Position numbers and translations under genes: made by a program. A DNA stretch of 64,000 nucleotides from the NCBI GenBank assembly GCA_905221605.1, contig CAJNDS010002013.1, forward strand, positions 270,377 to 334,376. The letters are read 5' to 3'. Shown here piece after piece: positions 49,329 to 59,170 of this stretch. The stretch comes from Symbiodinium natans (Eukaryota > Sar > Dinophyceae > Suessiales > Symbiodiniaceae). Under the pieces are notes generated by a model. The model had not been told where the DNA came from. It did not search any database and saw only the letters and a list, made by a program, of their open reading frames with translations. Position 1 is the first letter of the stretch; the number at the start of each line of letters is the position of its first letter.

Positions 49329-50205
49329 CATCCTCTGTGGGGTTGAGGTTGTTTAAGAGCTGAGGGTGGTCCATCTCGTCAAAATTGTTGGGTTTAGGGT
49401 TGAGCACATTGGTGCGCCTTGCTACTCTACTCCCCTGAGCGAGAACCTGTAAAAAAACAACAAAAATGCCATGATTCATTTTTCCCCTGGGCTAGAAACG
49501 AACAAAAGTCAGCAGAAAATTCTACGCCCTAAGCCCTAAGCCCTAAGCCCTAAACCCTAAACCCTGAACCCTAAGCCCAATTCCTAAGAGGAGACCATAC
49601 GCAATGGGCAGTGAAGCTCTGCCCCTGGCTGGTCCAAGTCTGCCTCACCCGCAATCCTCAAACCCTCAAACCATATGAGCCCTAAAACCTTCTAAGCCCG
49701 AAGCCACTTACAAGCCACCCTCGACCTTAAACCCTAAACCCTAAACATTAAACCCTGAACCCTAAACCCTAAAAAAGGCTTCAAAGCCCTGAACGCCAAA
49801 CCCCTACACCCTCCGCCCAACCATCATCCTAATTTTCTAAGCCCTGAAACATTATACGCCCTAAGCCCTACACCCTAACACAATATATCAGCCCTACGTA
49901 TCATTCCCAAAACCTTATAAGCCCGACTCATGAGCCCAAACAACCTGAGAAGCCCCAAAACCTTACAAGCGCTTTATAAAACGCCCTGAGACCCTCTAAG
50001 CCCTAAGCCCTGAGCCCTGAGCCCTAAGCCCGAAGCCCTAAACCCTAAACCCTAGACCCTAAACCCTAAACCCCAAACCCCAAACCCCAAACCCTAAACC
50101 CTAAACCCATCATCCAGCCCCCAGCGGCCGTCGACGCGGCCCTCGGCCGCCTTCGCCATGGTCGCCCGAAGGATTTCGGGGATCGGCTCGGAGGGATCGA
50201 TGTCA
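49329..50205. other. Region without recognised genes
   Basis: C-rich telomeric clusters at 49527-49575, 49730-49775 and 50000-50110 (CCCTGAG, CCCTAAG and CCCCAAA variants). The rest is A/C-rich decayed text. Confidence 0.6.
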
Positions 50206-50212
50206 CAGCCTG

Positions 50213-50345
50213 GGTTTAGGGTTTAGGGTTTAGGGTTTAGGGTTTGGGTTTAGGGTTTAGGGTTTGGGGTTTAGGGTTTAGGGTTTAGGGTTTGGGGTTT
50301 GGGGTTTGGGACTTAGGGTTCAGGGTTTAGGGTTCTATAAGGGTT
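50213..50345 (+). repeat. Telomeric array, G-rich
   Basis: About 18 units mixing TTTAGGG, GTTTGGG and TTTGGGG. Confidence 0.9.
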
Positions 50346-50349
50346 AAGG

Positions 50350-50535
50350 GCTTAGGGTTAAGGGTTTAGGTTGTTGAAATCCAGGCCCAACCCCCTGACA
50401 AAAAAGGGGTTAGGGTTTAGGGTTTAGGGTTTGGGGTTCAGGAGGGTTTGGGAGGGTTTAGGAGGATTTAGGTTAAGGGCTTAGGTTGAAAACAAGAACC
50501 AACCCCCAACAAAAACAGGTGCTAGGGTTTAGAGG
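50350..50535 (+). repeat. CCCCTGACAAAAAAGGGG module, first cluster
   Basis: Two to three modules of the form GGGCTTAGGTTGAAA, then CCCAACCCCCTGACAAAAAA and GGGGTTAGGGTTTAG. The same module recurs at 52350-52640. Confidence 0.6.
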
Positions 50536-50737
50536 GTTTCTCAGGACTTATAGGACTTACTAACCTATGTACAAGTAGGGTCTAAGTCCTGCCTAAGCTA
50601 CCTAAGAGTGACCTAAGTCTGTGGAAGTTGTGAAGAGGTTAAGAAATGTTACATAAGTTGCTAAGTTATGCTAACTTTTCTCAGTTTTGCCTAGCTTATC
50701 TAACTTTTCCTAACAGTTTCCTAACAATTTGGTGTTT

Positions 50738-50758
50738 ATATATATATATATATTTTTT
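50738..50758. repeat. TA microsatellite
   Basis: Short (TA)n tract next to poly-T. Confidence 0.85.
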
Positions 50759-50784
50759 TCATATGTTTGAAGATATAGCCTGGA

Positions 50785-50925
50785 AGCTTCGTTTCTTTCG
50801 TTTGGCATCGATCTCAATATGTCTGTCAGATATGGCATAGAGTTTCTTTCGTTTGGCATCGATCGGAATATGTCTGTCAGATATGGCATAGAAGCTTCGT
50901 TTCTTTCGTTTGGCATCGTTCGCCG
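50785..50925. repeat. 51-57 bp minisatellite
   Basis: GTTTCTTTCGTTTGGCATCG occurs at 50791, 50842 and 50899, with AATATGTCTGTCAGATATGG between. The minus-strand frame with repeated MPNERNEAS is a product of this repeat. Confidence 0.9.
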
Positions 50926-51349
50926 AAGCTTTGGCGATTCAGTTTACTTCGTTCGTTTGAGGAATAGTGGTTTCCAGGGTTTGGGGTTTGGGATGTAGGT
51001 CTGGGGTTTAGGATTTAGGGTTGGGGGGTGAGGGTTGATGGAGAGTTGAGGATATATAGGGTTTACGGTTACGAACTCAGGGTTTAGGATTTAAGGTTTA
51101 GGGTTGACTGGAGTGAGGCTCACAGCCCCAGCTCAGCCCTCAACCCTAACCCACCCTATCAAGAGGATAGCACTTTTAACCCCATCAACCCCGAACACCC
51201 AGAGAAGCCTCAACCCCCAACCCTCCATCCCTCAACCCCCTACCCCCCATCAACCCCCAACCCTACGAGCCAAAGCTTAGGGTTTCGGGTTTGAGGGTTT
51301 CAGGCCTCATTGTGCCCACTCTACCCTGCAAAAATATAAGGTTAAGGCC

Positions 51350-51470
51350 GAAACCCTAAGCCTAAACCCTGAACCCTAAACCCTAAATCCTCAACCCTAA
51401 ACCCCAAGCCCTAAGCCCTAAACCCCCTAAACCCTCTAAACCCTAAGCCCTAAAACCCTAAACCCTAAAT
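51350..51470 (-). repeat. Degenerate telomeric array, C-rich
   Basis: About 14 units including CCCTAAG, CCCTCAA and CCCCTAAA. Confidence 0.8.
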
Positions 51471-51480
51471 TTGGCGGCAG

Positions 51481-51548
51481 CGAAACCAAGAACAGCTGCA
51501 AGTTAAATTCAACTTATTATTTAACTTGCAGCTGTTTTTGGTTTCGGG
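51481..51548. repeat. Strong 28-bp hairpin
   Basis: CGAAACCAAGAACAGCTGCA plus AGTTAAAT is followed, after a 10-nt AT-rich loop, by its inverse with one mismatch: ATTTAACTTGCAGCTGTTTT then TGGTTTCG. This is the longest stem-loop I see in the window. Just downstream, TGTTGGGGACAGTGCC (about 51561) resembles the start of some LTRs, but no partner LTR or polyprotein is seen. Confidence 0.7.
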
Positions 51549-51709
51549 GCCACCAAAAAATGTTGGGGACAGTGCCTGCGGGTGGGAATCAACGTTATAA
51601 AACCTATATTTGAGACGATTTAGAAGTTGAAGGACGACCCCATACGACATCTGCTGCAAGCTTAATAAACCCTAAACCCTAAACCCTGGACCCCAAAACC
51701 CTCAATCAA

Positions 51710-52060
51710 GCCCGACGACTCGAAATCCCAAACCGCGAAAAAATCAGAAAATTCGGAATTTTTCTGAAGTTTTCGTGGTCCTAGTACTAAATGCAAGAGG
51801 AAAAAATTCAGAAACTTCGGATTTTCTGAGTATTCTGAATTCTGAATGGGTTGATTTTCTTACGAGAAATATATGCATCTGAGGATGGTTTGGAGCTTTA
51901 AGTATATCGAACCTATGGATACAAAAGAGGTTTAAGTAAATTGCAGAAATATAAAAGGAGAAAGAGTTCGGGACAAACCAAAGGGACATCAACTTCACTG
52001 GTGCAGTTATAGCGCAGCACAAAATTCGTTTCTTTGTTTCTGGTCTGCCCCTTCCTCAGA
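51710..52060. other. AT-rich segment with local inverted repeats
   Basis: AGAAAATTCGGAATTTTTCT and AATTCAGAAACTTCGGATTTT are mutually similar and partly self-complementary (51740-51850). The minus-strand frame 51744-52022 has Phe/Ser-rich text from these repeats and no domain. Confidence 0.45.
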
Positions 52061-52084
52061 AAAGCTAACTTTTTCAAACTTGAT

Positions 52085-52348
52085 GGATTTTGCTGCTCCG
52101 CGACTTTGATCCTAAACCCTAAACCCTCTGCTGAGCGATTTTGATCCGATGGATCTTGCTGCTGAGCGATTTTGATCCTACACCCCCTAAACCCTATGCT
52201 GAGCGATGCTGAGCCGATGGATTTTCCTGCTAAGCGATGTTGAGTCGATGGATTTTGCTGCTCCGCGACTTTGATCCTAAACCCTAAACCCTCTGCTGAG
52301 CGAATTTGATCCGATGGATCTTGCTGCTGAGCGATTGTGAGCCTGAAC
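52085..52348. repeat. Minisatellite that includes telomeric units
   Basis: Units of GATTTTGCTGCTGAGCGATT type recur six or more times. A longer block (GCTGCTCCGCGACTTTGATC, then CTAAACCCTAAACCCTCTGC, then TGAGCGA) appears at about 52092 and again at about 52259. The telomeric CCTAAACCCTAAACCCT was thus copied with its flanks. Confidence 0.8.
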
Positions 52349-52349
52349 C

Positions 52350-52690
52350 CAGGGGTTTAGGGTTAAGGGCTTAGGTTGAAAACCAGACCGAAACCCCTAA
52401 CAAAAAGAGGGATTAGGGTTTAGGGTTTAGGGCTTAGGGGTTAGGGCTTATAACGGTTCGCCTTAAAAAAGGGGTTAGGGTTTATAAGGGTTTAGGGGAA
52501 AGGGCAAGGGCTTAGGTCCAAAACCAGACCGAACCCCCTGACAGAAAAAGGGGTTAGGGTTTAGGGGTTAGGGCTTAGGGGTTAGGGTTTACAAGGGTTT
52601 AGGGTCCCCTAACAGAAAAAGGGGTTAGGGTTTAGGGATTAGGGTTTAGGGCTTAGGGGTTAGGGTTTAGGGTTTAGGGTTTACTTAGGG
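52350..52690 (+). repeat. CCCCTGACAGAAAAAGGGG module, second cluster
   Basis: Three or more modules containing AAAACCAGACCGAACCCC, CTGACAGAAAAAGGGGTT and AGGGTTTAGGG. They are the same as those at 50350-50535, about 2 kb upstream. Confidence 0.65.
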
Positions 52691-52816
52691 TTCCCTAACC
52701 CCCCTTGGTAACCGCAGAGTCCAGCTCAGCAGAGTTTGAGGTTTGCGGCTTCCAGCGTTCAATGGGGTTTTGCCAAAGCGCCCTAGAGACCTGAGCATGA
52801 GGCGGAGGTTTGAGGG

Positions 52817-52940
52817 TTCTTAGGGTTTAGGGTTTAGGGTTTAGGGTTTAGGGTTTAGGGTTTAGGGTGTAGGGTGTAGGGTGTAGGGTTTAGGATTTAG
52901 TAATTAGGGTTTAGCTTTTAGGTTTAGGGTTTAGGTATAG
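52817..52940 (+). repeat. Telomeric array, G-rich
   Basis: About 16 units: seven perfect TTTAGGG, three GTGTAGGG, then decayed. Confidence 0.9.
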
Positions 52941-53033
52941 CCGCATCCCTGACACCCGACGGCTTCAGGGCCTGAACCCGAAGCTCTAAACATAGTCTTG
53001 AACCGAAAAAAACTCTGCAAACCCCACGCACCA

Positions 53034-53085
53034 AGCCCTAAACCCTAAAACCTAAACCCTAAACCCTAACCCCTAGACCCTACAC
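53034..53085 (-). repeat. Telomeric cluster, C-rich
   Basis: About seven units, CCCTAAA and CCTAAAA with CCCTAGA. Confidence 0.8.
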
Positions 53086-53089
53086 GACC

Positions 53090-54785
53090 CCGAACATAAC
53101 TCCCACAAACGGGTGGCGCTTTCGCGCAGCGACCTCAAACTCCGCGATGCTGAGCACACCGTCCTGGCGATGGCTCTCACATTCTCGGGCTCAAATAATT
53201 TGAGGTTTAGGGTTTAGGGCTATGAGTACTTGCAACTTAGGCCCCAGCAGCGCATTAGCATGATCGAACTACCCCTTCCCCTAGGCCCCCTTACTATACT
53301 GAACTCGGCTCGGAACCCTAGCACAAATTAACATTTTGGCTGTTTCTTTGGATTGTCGACCCAAAAAACTTATTTTTCCCAAGTATCCCTAAGCGTATTG
53401 AGAGGCGCTTGGAGGAAGGTGGTCAGGAAAATGTTCGCAGGCTCGTGCCTTGCAAAGCCTCTTGAAAAAACAACTTCAGGCTTTAGGGTTTAGGGTTTAC
53501 GGTTGTGCCTGGGGTCTTAAGTAGTATCGCTGCCCTCTAGGAGGTTCAGCAAGGAGGCTTTGGGCAGGATTTAATTCGGGATGAGGGCTTGGGGTGTGGG
53601 GTTCAGGGATGAGCCTTTCACGGGGGGTTTGGGGTTTGTGACCGATTAGGTGTGGGATTTAGCTCCTATGTGGAAGTGCTAAGCAGCTAAGCGCACGTGG
53701 GCCTACAAAGCACAGGTACGTAGGCCAAACCGCAAAACTTCGCCAGCAATGCCGTAGAGTGCAAGAAAAATCTTTCGTAGGGCGCAGCGTTTAGAGCTCC
53801 GGTTTCAGGGTTACCCTAAGCCCTAAACCCTAAACCCTTTGGGGCTTGGGGCTTCGGCCGACGAGCCGCTCGATTCGTGTCGAACTGGCGGAACTCCTCC
53901 GCGCACCTTAAGTCAGAAGCTTAATGGCGGCAGTTTTTGTCCCTACTTCGTCTAGGATGGCCCCTTAAAACCCTCTGAAAAACATTCCTGATTATAAGCC
54001 CAAAAAGGGAAAATATAGAATGTTCCAAGGCCTACCTCGTAGTCTAGCAGTTTAAATTTCCACAATCAGGTAGTTGTTGTGTTCCCCCTCTATCATGTAC
54101 TTTTTAGTGAAGACTGATACATTCTTTTTTTTTTTTTTTGGGGGGGGGGGGGCATCCTAAAGACGCAATGCTGCAACCCTACTTGAAGGTTGATGGGGTA
54201 GTCGTAAGTAGGGTTATACGGAGCCTATACAAGGTCATAACCATAGCTACCCTACTTCTGACTTTACTTTCAAGTATCCATGAGCTTCAGGTAGCCCAGC
54301 TCTGAACCCTGAACGAAAAGTGGAAAGCCTAGGATTTCTGAGTTTAGGGATCCCCTTTGCTGAAGTATAGGGTGGTTTCATAAGAAACCTAAGACACCAC
54401 GAAAACCCCCGAATATAAGGGTGTAAGGTTTAGGGCTGAGGGTTTAGGGTTTCACTAAACCCTTGTGCTTCAAGGTTCATGGGTACTTAGAAGTAGAGTT
54501 ATGAGGACCCGAATTAAGGTCATAGCATAGTTGCCCTACTAAGCACCCTACTTATGAGTAATCATCCCTTCCCCCGAACAATTAATACACCCTCATGTTG
54601 AAACCACCTGGCGCGAAAACCCGATCCCGTAGCGGCCCCTGATTAAAACCTCTACCGAATTAGGGGGGGGGGGCCCTGATTTCAAAACCCCTTCGGGGAT
54701 TTCGGGTGCTTTTATACCAGGGGTTTGTACTAGGGGGAACGGATTACCCTAGTTAGTACGGTGCACCAAAGGCCCTTTGAACTAG
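53090..54785. other. Longest telomere-poor region, no gene recognised
   Basis: Only small telomeric remnants (53200, 53485, 53818-53838, 54427-54452). Poly-T followed by poly-G at 54125-54150 resembles the core of MITE family B. Two similar segments at about 54180-54300 and 54475-54570 share AAGTAGGGTTAT, CATA(A/G)C and CCTACTT motifs. These suggest a further diverged palindromic family also glimpsed at 2.93, 17.97, 43.15 and 61.77 kb. Confidence 0.45.
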
Positions 54786-54982
54786 GTTTAGGGTTTAGGT
54801 TTAGGGTTTAGTTAGGGCTAGGGATTAGGGTTTAGGGTTTGGGAATTAGGGTTTAAGTTTAGGGTTTGGGGTTTAGGGCCCCTGAGGGCTTAGGGTTTAG
54901 GGTTTGGGAATTAGGGTTTAAGTTTAGGGTTTAGGGTTTAGGGCTTAGGGTGTAGGGTTTAGGGTTTAGGGTTTAGGGCCCC
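54786..54982 (+). repeat. Telomeric cluster with an internal duplication
   Basis: About 25 units. GGTTTGGGAATTAGGGTTTA (about 54836) recurs at about 54903, with TTTAGGGCCCCTG ending both halves, so a block of roughly 67-90 bp was duplicated. Confidence 0.85.
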
Positions 54983-55074
54983 TGTGAGCTAAGCTGGCGG
55001 CTGGCGGACCTCTTGAGGAGGGATGCCTGAAAAACAGGGCTGTGGGCTTGGGATGCAGGGTTGCGGGGTTTGGG

Positions 55075-55275
55075 TAGGGGGGGTTTAAGGGGGTTTCAGG
55101 GGGCTAAGGGGGTTCGGGGGTTTTGGGGGTTTTAGGGGGTTTTAGGGTTGAGGGGTTTCGGGTTTAGGGGGTTTTAGGGGGTTTTAGGGGGTTTTAGGGG
55201 GCTAAGGGGGTTTAGGTGGTTTAGGAGGGTTTAGGGGGGTTTAGTGGGGCTTAGAGGGTTTAGGGGCTTTAGGTG
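55075..55275 (+). repeat. G-rich repeat of GGGGGTTTTAG type
   Basis: About 18 units of 10-12 bp, such as GGGGGTTTTA, GGGGGCTAAG and GGAGGGTTTA. These are telomere-like motifs with elongated G-runs. Confidence 0.75.
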
Positions 55276-55633
55276 TGTTCAAGGGGTTTAGACGTTGAAA
55301 AGGAGTTTAGGGCCGAGCTGACAGTGTAGCTTGCCAGGTTAGGCAACGCTGTCTTAAGGGATGATCCCGACGGCAGCGAAAGCAGGGTTTAGGGTTTAGG
55401 GTCTAGGGTTTAGGGTTTAGGGTTGCACTCCCATTGAAAGCCTCCGAGGTTTAGGGTTTATAGGGTTTAGAGGGTTGTGGCTGTTAGAGGGTTGTTAGAG
55501 GGTTGCTAGAGTGTTTAGAGTTTCGAGGGTAGGGTTTGTCCTAAAACCCCAAGACCCTGATGAAACCCCCAGAACCCGAAAACCCAAAACCCCAAAGCAC
55601 TCTAAACCCTAAAACCCTGAAGCCCTAATCCTT

Positions 55634-55738
55634 AGTTTAGGGTTCGGGGTTCAGGGCCTAAACCCTAAACCAACCCTAAACCCTAAACCCTAAACCCTAA
55701 ACCCTAAACCCTAAACCCTAAACCCTAAAACCTAAACC
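55634..55738. repeat. G-rich to C-rich telomeric inversion
   Basis: TTTAGGGTTCGGGGTTCAGG at the left is followed by GCCTAAACCCTAAACC and then eight perfect CCCTAAA units. Confidence 0.8.
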
Positions 55739-55844
55739 TTTGTAATTCTTCCGACCCCTCTAGTATGCCAGGAGGCCGTGCTTCTTCGACCTCACAAGGC
55801 GCGGGTCTCTTCAACTTCTAGGGGCCTGGGGTTCAGAAGCTCTA

Positions 55845-56000
55845 AGCCCTAAACCCCAAGCCCCTTAAGCCCTAAACCCTAAACCCTAAGCAGCTTAAGC
55901 CCTAAACCCTAAACCCTAAACCCTAAACCCTAAACCCTAAACCCTAAACCCTAAACCCCTTAAGCCCTTAGCCCTAAACCCCAAACCCCTTAAGCCCGAA
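55845..56000 (-). repeat. Telomeric array, C-rich
   Basis: About 20 units: perfect CCCTAAA interleaved with CCCCTTAAG and CCCTAAG. Confidence 0.9.
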
Positions 56001-56111
56001 ATCCCCTAGGCCCTAGAGCCTTTCGACGTGAGCGGTGTACAGGATCTGGGCTAGGGGGCCTGTTGGGAACTCACTAGCCAAGGGAACAGGGCCCGAAGCA
56101 CCACTCCAGAT

Positions 56112-56180
56112 TAGGGCGGTTTAGGGTTTAGGGTTTAGGGTTTAGGATTTAGGGTTTAGGGTTTAGGGCCCTAAGACTAG
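56112..56180. repeat. Telomeric array ending in a direct inversion
   Basis: About eight G-rich units end TTTAGGGCCCTAAG, so the strands switch with no spacer. This is an exact head-to-head junction but with only one unit on the far side. Confidence 0.75.
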
Positions 56181-56639
56181 AAACCCCCAAGCCCTAAACC
56201 CTAAATCTACAAACCCTAATAAACCCTAAACCTGCGAACCCCTAAACCCTGCAACGCTGCCGGCCGGTGTGTTAGCGAGCATCTTCCTGTTGAGCCCACA
56301 CAGCCCTCGATTTCAGGCTTAGGGTTTACGGTTTAGGGCTTAGGGTCTAGCGGCCTTAGTGTTGGGGGGTTTTCCGGGCCTCGTGATGCTGGCCGAAGCC
56401 CTAAACCCTAAAGCCAGATCTCCTAAACCCTGGAGTAAAGTAGATATAAACAGGGTGCCCTTTTTGGTTTCAAAGAGCAAGAAAGGGACCCTAAACACTA
56501 AAAACGAGAATAAGGGCCTACTCCGGGTCCTAGACTCTGAACAACACAAAGCCAACTACTATCCCCTGTAGACATCTTCTGCAAAAGATGCCGGATTGCC
56601 GGGCTTTTGAGGTCAGCCCTTGACTCCACATTCCCTAAA

Positions 56640-56752
56640 TACCCTAAACCCTAAACCCTAAACCCTAAACCCTAAACCCTAAACCCTAAACCCTAAACCC
56701 TAAACCCTAAACCCTAAACCCTAAACCCTAAACCCTAAACCCTAAACCCTAC
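56640..56752 (-). repeat. Long telomeric array, C-rich
   Basis: Sixteen perfect CCCTAAA units. Confidence 0.95.
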
Positions 56753-56874
56753 GCTACCCTTAGCCTCCGAGCCCTGACTTGCATCCAGCAGCAGGAGGAT
56801 AATCGTTCCGAAGCCGACGTGACTCTGCCTTCGCTCGGAGCGAGCCATCCTTGGCCCATGCTTGAGGCCAGGGT

Positions 56875-56966
56875 CCCTAAACCCTAAACCCTAAACCCTA
56901 AACCCTAAACCCTAAACCCTAAAACCCTAAACCCTAAACCTACGAACCCCTAAACCCTAAACCTAC
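56875..56966 (-). repeat. Telomeric array, C-rich
   Basis: About ten units, then CCTACGAACCCCTAAA repeated twice. Confidence 0.9.
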
Positions 56967-57107
56967 GAACCCCTCAAGCCTACAATCCCTAACTCTGCAG
57001 CGAGGATCCACGCGGAGGGTCTAAAGGTGGTGTACGAGTTACGAGGGCTTCGCTTCAGCATGTCTTTCGACAGGAGCGCATGCAATGTGCAGACTGCTTG
57101 TCTTAGT

Positions 57108-57165
57108 AAACCCTAAACCCTACACCCTACACCCTAAACCCTAAACCCTAAACCCTAAACCCTAA
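57108..57165 (-). repeat. Telomeric array, C-rich
   Basis: About eight units, two as CCCTACA. Confidence 0.9.
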
Positions 57166-57194
57166 CGAGGCCCGGAAGAGTAACTGCAAAGACA

Positions 57195-57458
57195 ATGCCG
57201 GCACCAGTGTCGGGTGTAGATTTTTTGGCTGCACTTAGGAGGGTAGTTACAAATTACATTTTTAGCTGCCTTATTAAGAAACCCACTACGCCCAAAAAAG
57301 CTAAGGATCTAAAGTTACAGAGAAAGCACCACAAAGCATTCTTATGCGCCGGTGAGTTGGGTGCGCTGGTCGGCCCCTGCGCCCTGGGCTCTACCCTCCC
57401 GGGCGCCTCCCTCCCCCTCCCCCTCCCTTCACTACTTGGAGGTTCATGGTACTTATAA
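57195..57458 (+). CDS. Weak open frame starting with ATG
   Basis: ATG 57195, 30 bp after a telomeric array. The first ~50 residues have a natural-looking composition: MPAPVSGVDFLAALRRVV, then a hydrophobic patch, then KKPTTPKKAKDLKLQRKHHK. The last third is Leu/Pro/Gly-rich and runs into the inverted-repeat element at 57435, so only the N-terminal part could be genuine. No family recognised. Confidence 0.18.
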   Translation: MPAPVSGVDFLAALRRVVTNYIFSCLIKKPTTPKKAKDLKLQRKHHKAFLCAGELGALVGPCALGSTLPGASLPLPLPSLLGGSWYL

Positions 57459-57655
57459 CTGTACTTACAACTGTACGTATACAAATTAGGGCACTTGAGG
57501 GGCACTTAAGGGACTTGTAAGGGGTTTGTAAGTGGGTTATAAGTACAGTTATAAGTGGTCCCTAAACCCTAAACCCTAAACCCTAAACCCTAAACCCTAA
57601 ACCCTAAACCCTAAACCCTAAGCCCTAAACTTAATAAGTAACATGAACCTCCAAG
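57435..57655. mobile_element. Inverted-repeat element with a telomeric array inside its right arm
   Basis: The left arm CTTGGAGGTTCATG (57435-57448) continues into ACTTATAACTGTACTT. The right arm has the perfect inverse AAGTACAGTTATAAGT (57541-57556), then about ten CCCTAAA-type units, then CATGAACCTCCAAG (57642-57655). ATAAGT is present on both sides of the array, consistent with a 6-bp duplication at insertion. The telomeric array therefore arrived after the element. Confidence 0.75.
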
Positions 57656-57775
57656 ATGTGGCCCAAGGGGCGTGTTCACCTCGCTGCTTAATGAGTCGGA
57701 GCCCACCGTGGATCCCAGTGCTGCACCGTCGCTTACGCCCCTCCGCCGGAGGATTTTGAGGATGTACAAACCATG

Positions 57776-57833
57776 TTAGGGTTTAGGGTTTAGGGTTTAG
57801 GGTTTAGGGTTTAGGGTTTAGGGTTTAGGGTTT
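57776..57833 (+). repeat. Telomeric array, G-rich
   Basis: Eight perfect TTTAGGG units. Confidence 0.95.
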
Positions 57834-58195
57834 CTGATGCTATTTGGGGTCTATTTTGCGGGCCCCCTATTGTCGTAAACCACCCATATAGTACAGTATA
57901 AGAGCAGGCTAATCTACGAGTACAATCGGGCTTCGTGTACAGCACGGTGAAATATTAAGTGGTGTAGGCGAGCATGGCAGAGAAGGGCGGAGCATAGTAT
58001 GGCATAGCACAGTATGATCTGATAGGGTATGGCAGTACAGTGTAAGATCGTATACTGAACTGCACGTGTATATGTATATGTGTGTATATATATATGTATA
58101 TATGAAATGTGTGTATACATTTACAGATGTATGCACATCTTGAGGTGAAGGTCGGGGTGACTATGGAGGGTCTGTATGGAGTCTTTAGAGGGCTG
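57834..58195. other. Spacer with TA/TG microsatellite
   Basis: Low-complexity ATGTATATGTGTG at 58066-58115 underlies the minus-strand Tyr/Thr/Ile frames. ATGGCA/AGCATGG short motifs repeat at 57970-58035. No gene. Confidence 0.6.
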
Positions 58196-58197
58196 TA

Positions 58198-58350
58198 CCT
58201 AAGCCCTGAGCCCTAAGCCCTAAGCCCTAAACCCTAAGCCGTAAGCCCTAAACCCTAAGCCCTAAGCCCTAAACCCTAAACCCTAAACCTTAAACCCTAA
58301 ACCCTAAACCCGAAACCCTTAGCCCTAAACCCTAGCCCTAAACCCTAAAA
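58198..58350 (-). repeat. Mixed CCCTAAG/CCCTAAA array
   Basis: About 20 units in which CCCTAAG and CCCTAAA alternate. Confidence 0.9.
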
Positions 58351-58449
58351 CGCCTATTCCATGAGCTGTTGGTTGCGTCCAACTCCGTTGCGTCATTGGA
58401 TGGATTGATCGCTGCCAGGTCTCTCGCACCTGAGAAGGCTTGGGGTTGC

Positions 58450-58530
58450 CAGGGTTTAGGGTTTAGGGTTTAGGGTTGAGGGTTGAGGGTTGAGGGTTGA
58501 GGGTTTAGGGTTGAGGGTTTAGGGTTTAGG
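58450..58530 (+). repeat. Telomeric array with TTGAGGG variants
   Basis: About eleven units: TTTAGGG, then four TTGAGGG, then mixed. Confidence 0.9.
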
Positions 58531-58731
58531 TGAAGGCTAAAACCTAAAATCCTCCGAAGGAGGATGCTGGGCTTTGGGGCTCAGGATTTAGGCTCCAGGC
58601 TTCAGGATTCAGGGCTCGGAGTTTTTTGTTTTTTTGTTGGGGGGGGTTAGAGAAGCTCAAAGAGGAATACTCCCCAGGCTCCGGGGGCTGGATTCAGCAA
58701 CCTCGGCCATCAAACCCTGAACCCTCAACTC

Positions 58732-58842
58732 GAAACTCCTAAACCCTAAATCTAAACCCTGAACCCTAAACCCTGAACCCTGAACCCTAAACCCTAAACC
58801 CTAAACCCTAAACCCTAAACCCTAAACCCTAAACCCTAAACT
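58732..58842 (-). repeat. Telomeric array, C-rich
   Basis: About 15 units, CCCTGAA variants at left and eight perfect units at right. Confidence 0.95.
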
Positions 58843-58947
58843 CGGGTCCAGGGTCGCGGGGGCTCAGAAGGCGATGTAGCTCTGAAAATCCAAGATACCG
58901 AGAGTCTTGGACTTCGGCAAGAAGACCCTTGGCCTGCGTCAATGGGC

Positions 58948-59170
58948 TTAGGGTTGAGGGTTTAGGGGTTAGTAGGGTTTAGGGTTTAGGGTTTAGGGTT
59001 TAGGGTTTAGGGTTTAGGGTTTAGGGTTTAGGGTTTAGGGGTTAGTAGGGTTTAGGGTTTAGGGTTTAGGGTTTAGGGTTGAGGGTTGAGGGTTTAGGGG
59101 TTAGTAGGGTTTAGGGTTTAGGGTTTAGGGTTTAGGGTTTAGGGTTGAGGGTTGAGGGTTTAGGGTTTGG
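58948..59170 (+). repeat. Higher-order telomeric array
   Basis: About 30 units in three blocks, each built as GGGTTAGTAGGG, then several TTTAGGG, then one or more TTGAGGG. The GGGGTTAGTAGGG marker occurs at about 58965, 59038 and 59099 (spacing about 73 and 61 bp), so blocks of units were duplicated together. Confidence 0.9.

Noticed and set aside
50710-50916. MPNERNEAS-repeat protein on the minus strand
   Set aside because: A 51-57 bp minisatellite whose period is divisible by three. No flanking domain.
51744-52022. 92-codon minus-strand frame in AT-rich DNA
   Set aside because: Its text comes from locally repeated, partly palindromic TTCAGAAA/TTCGGATTT motifs, with no domain and an opposing repeat structure.
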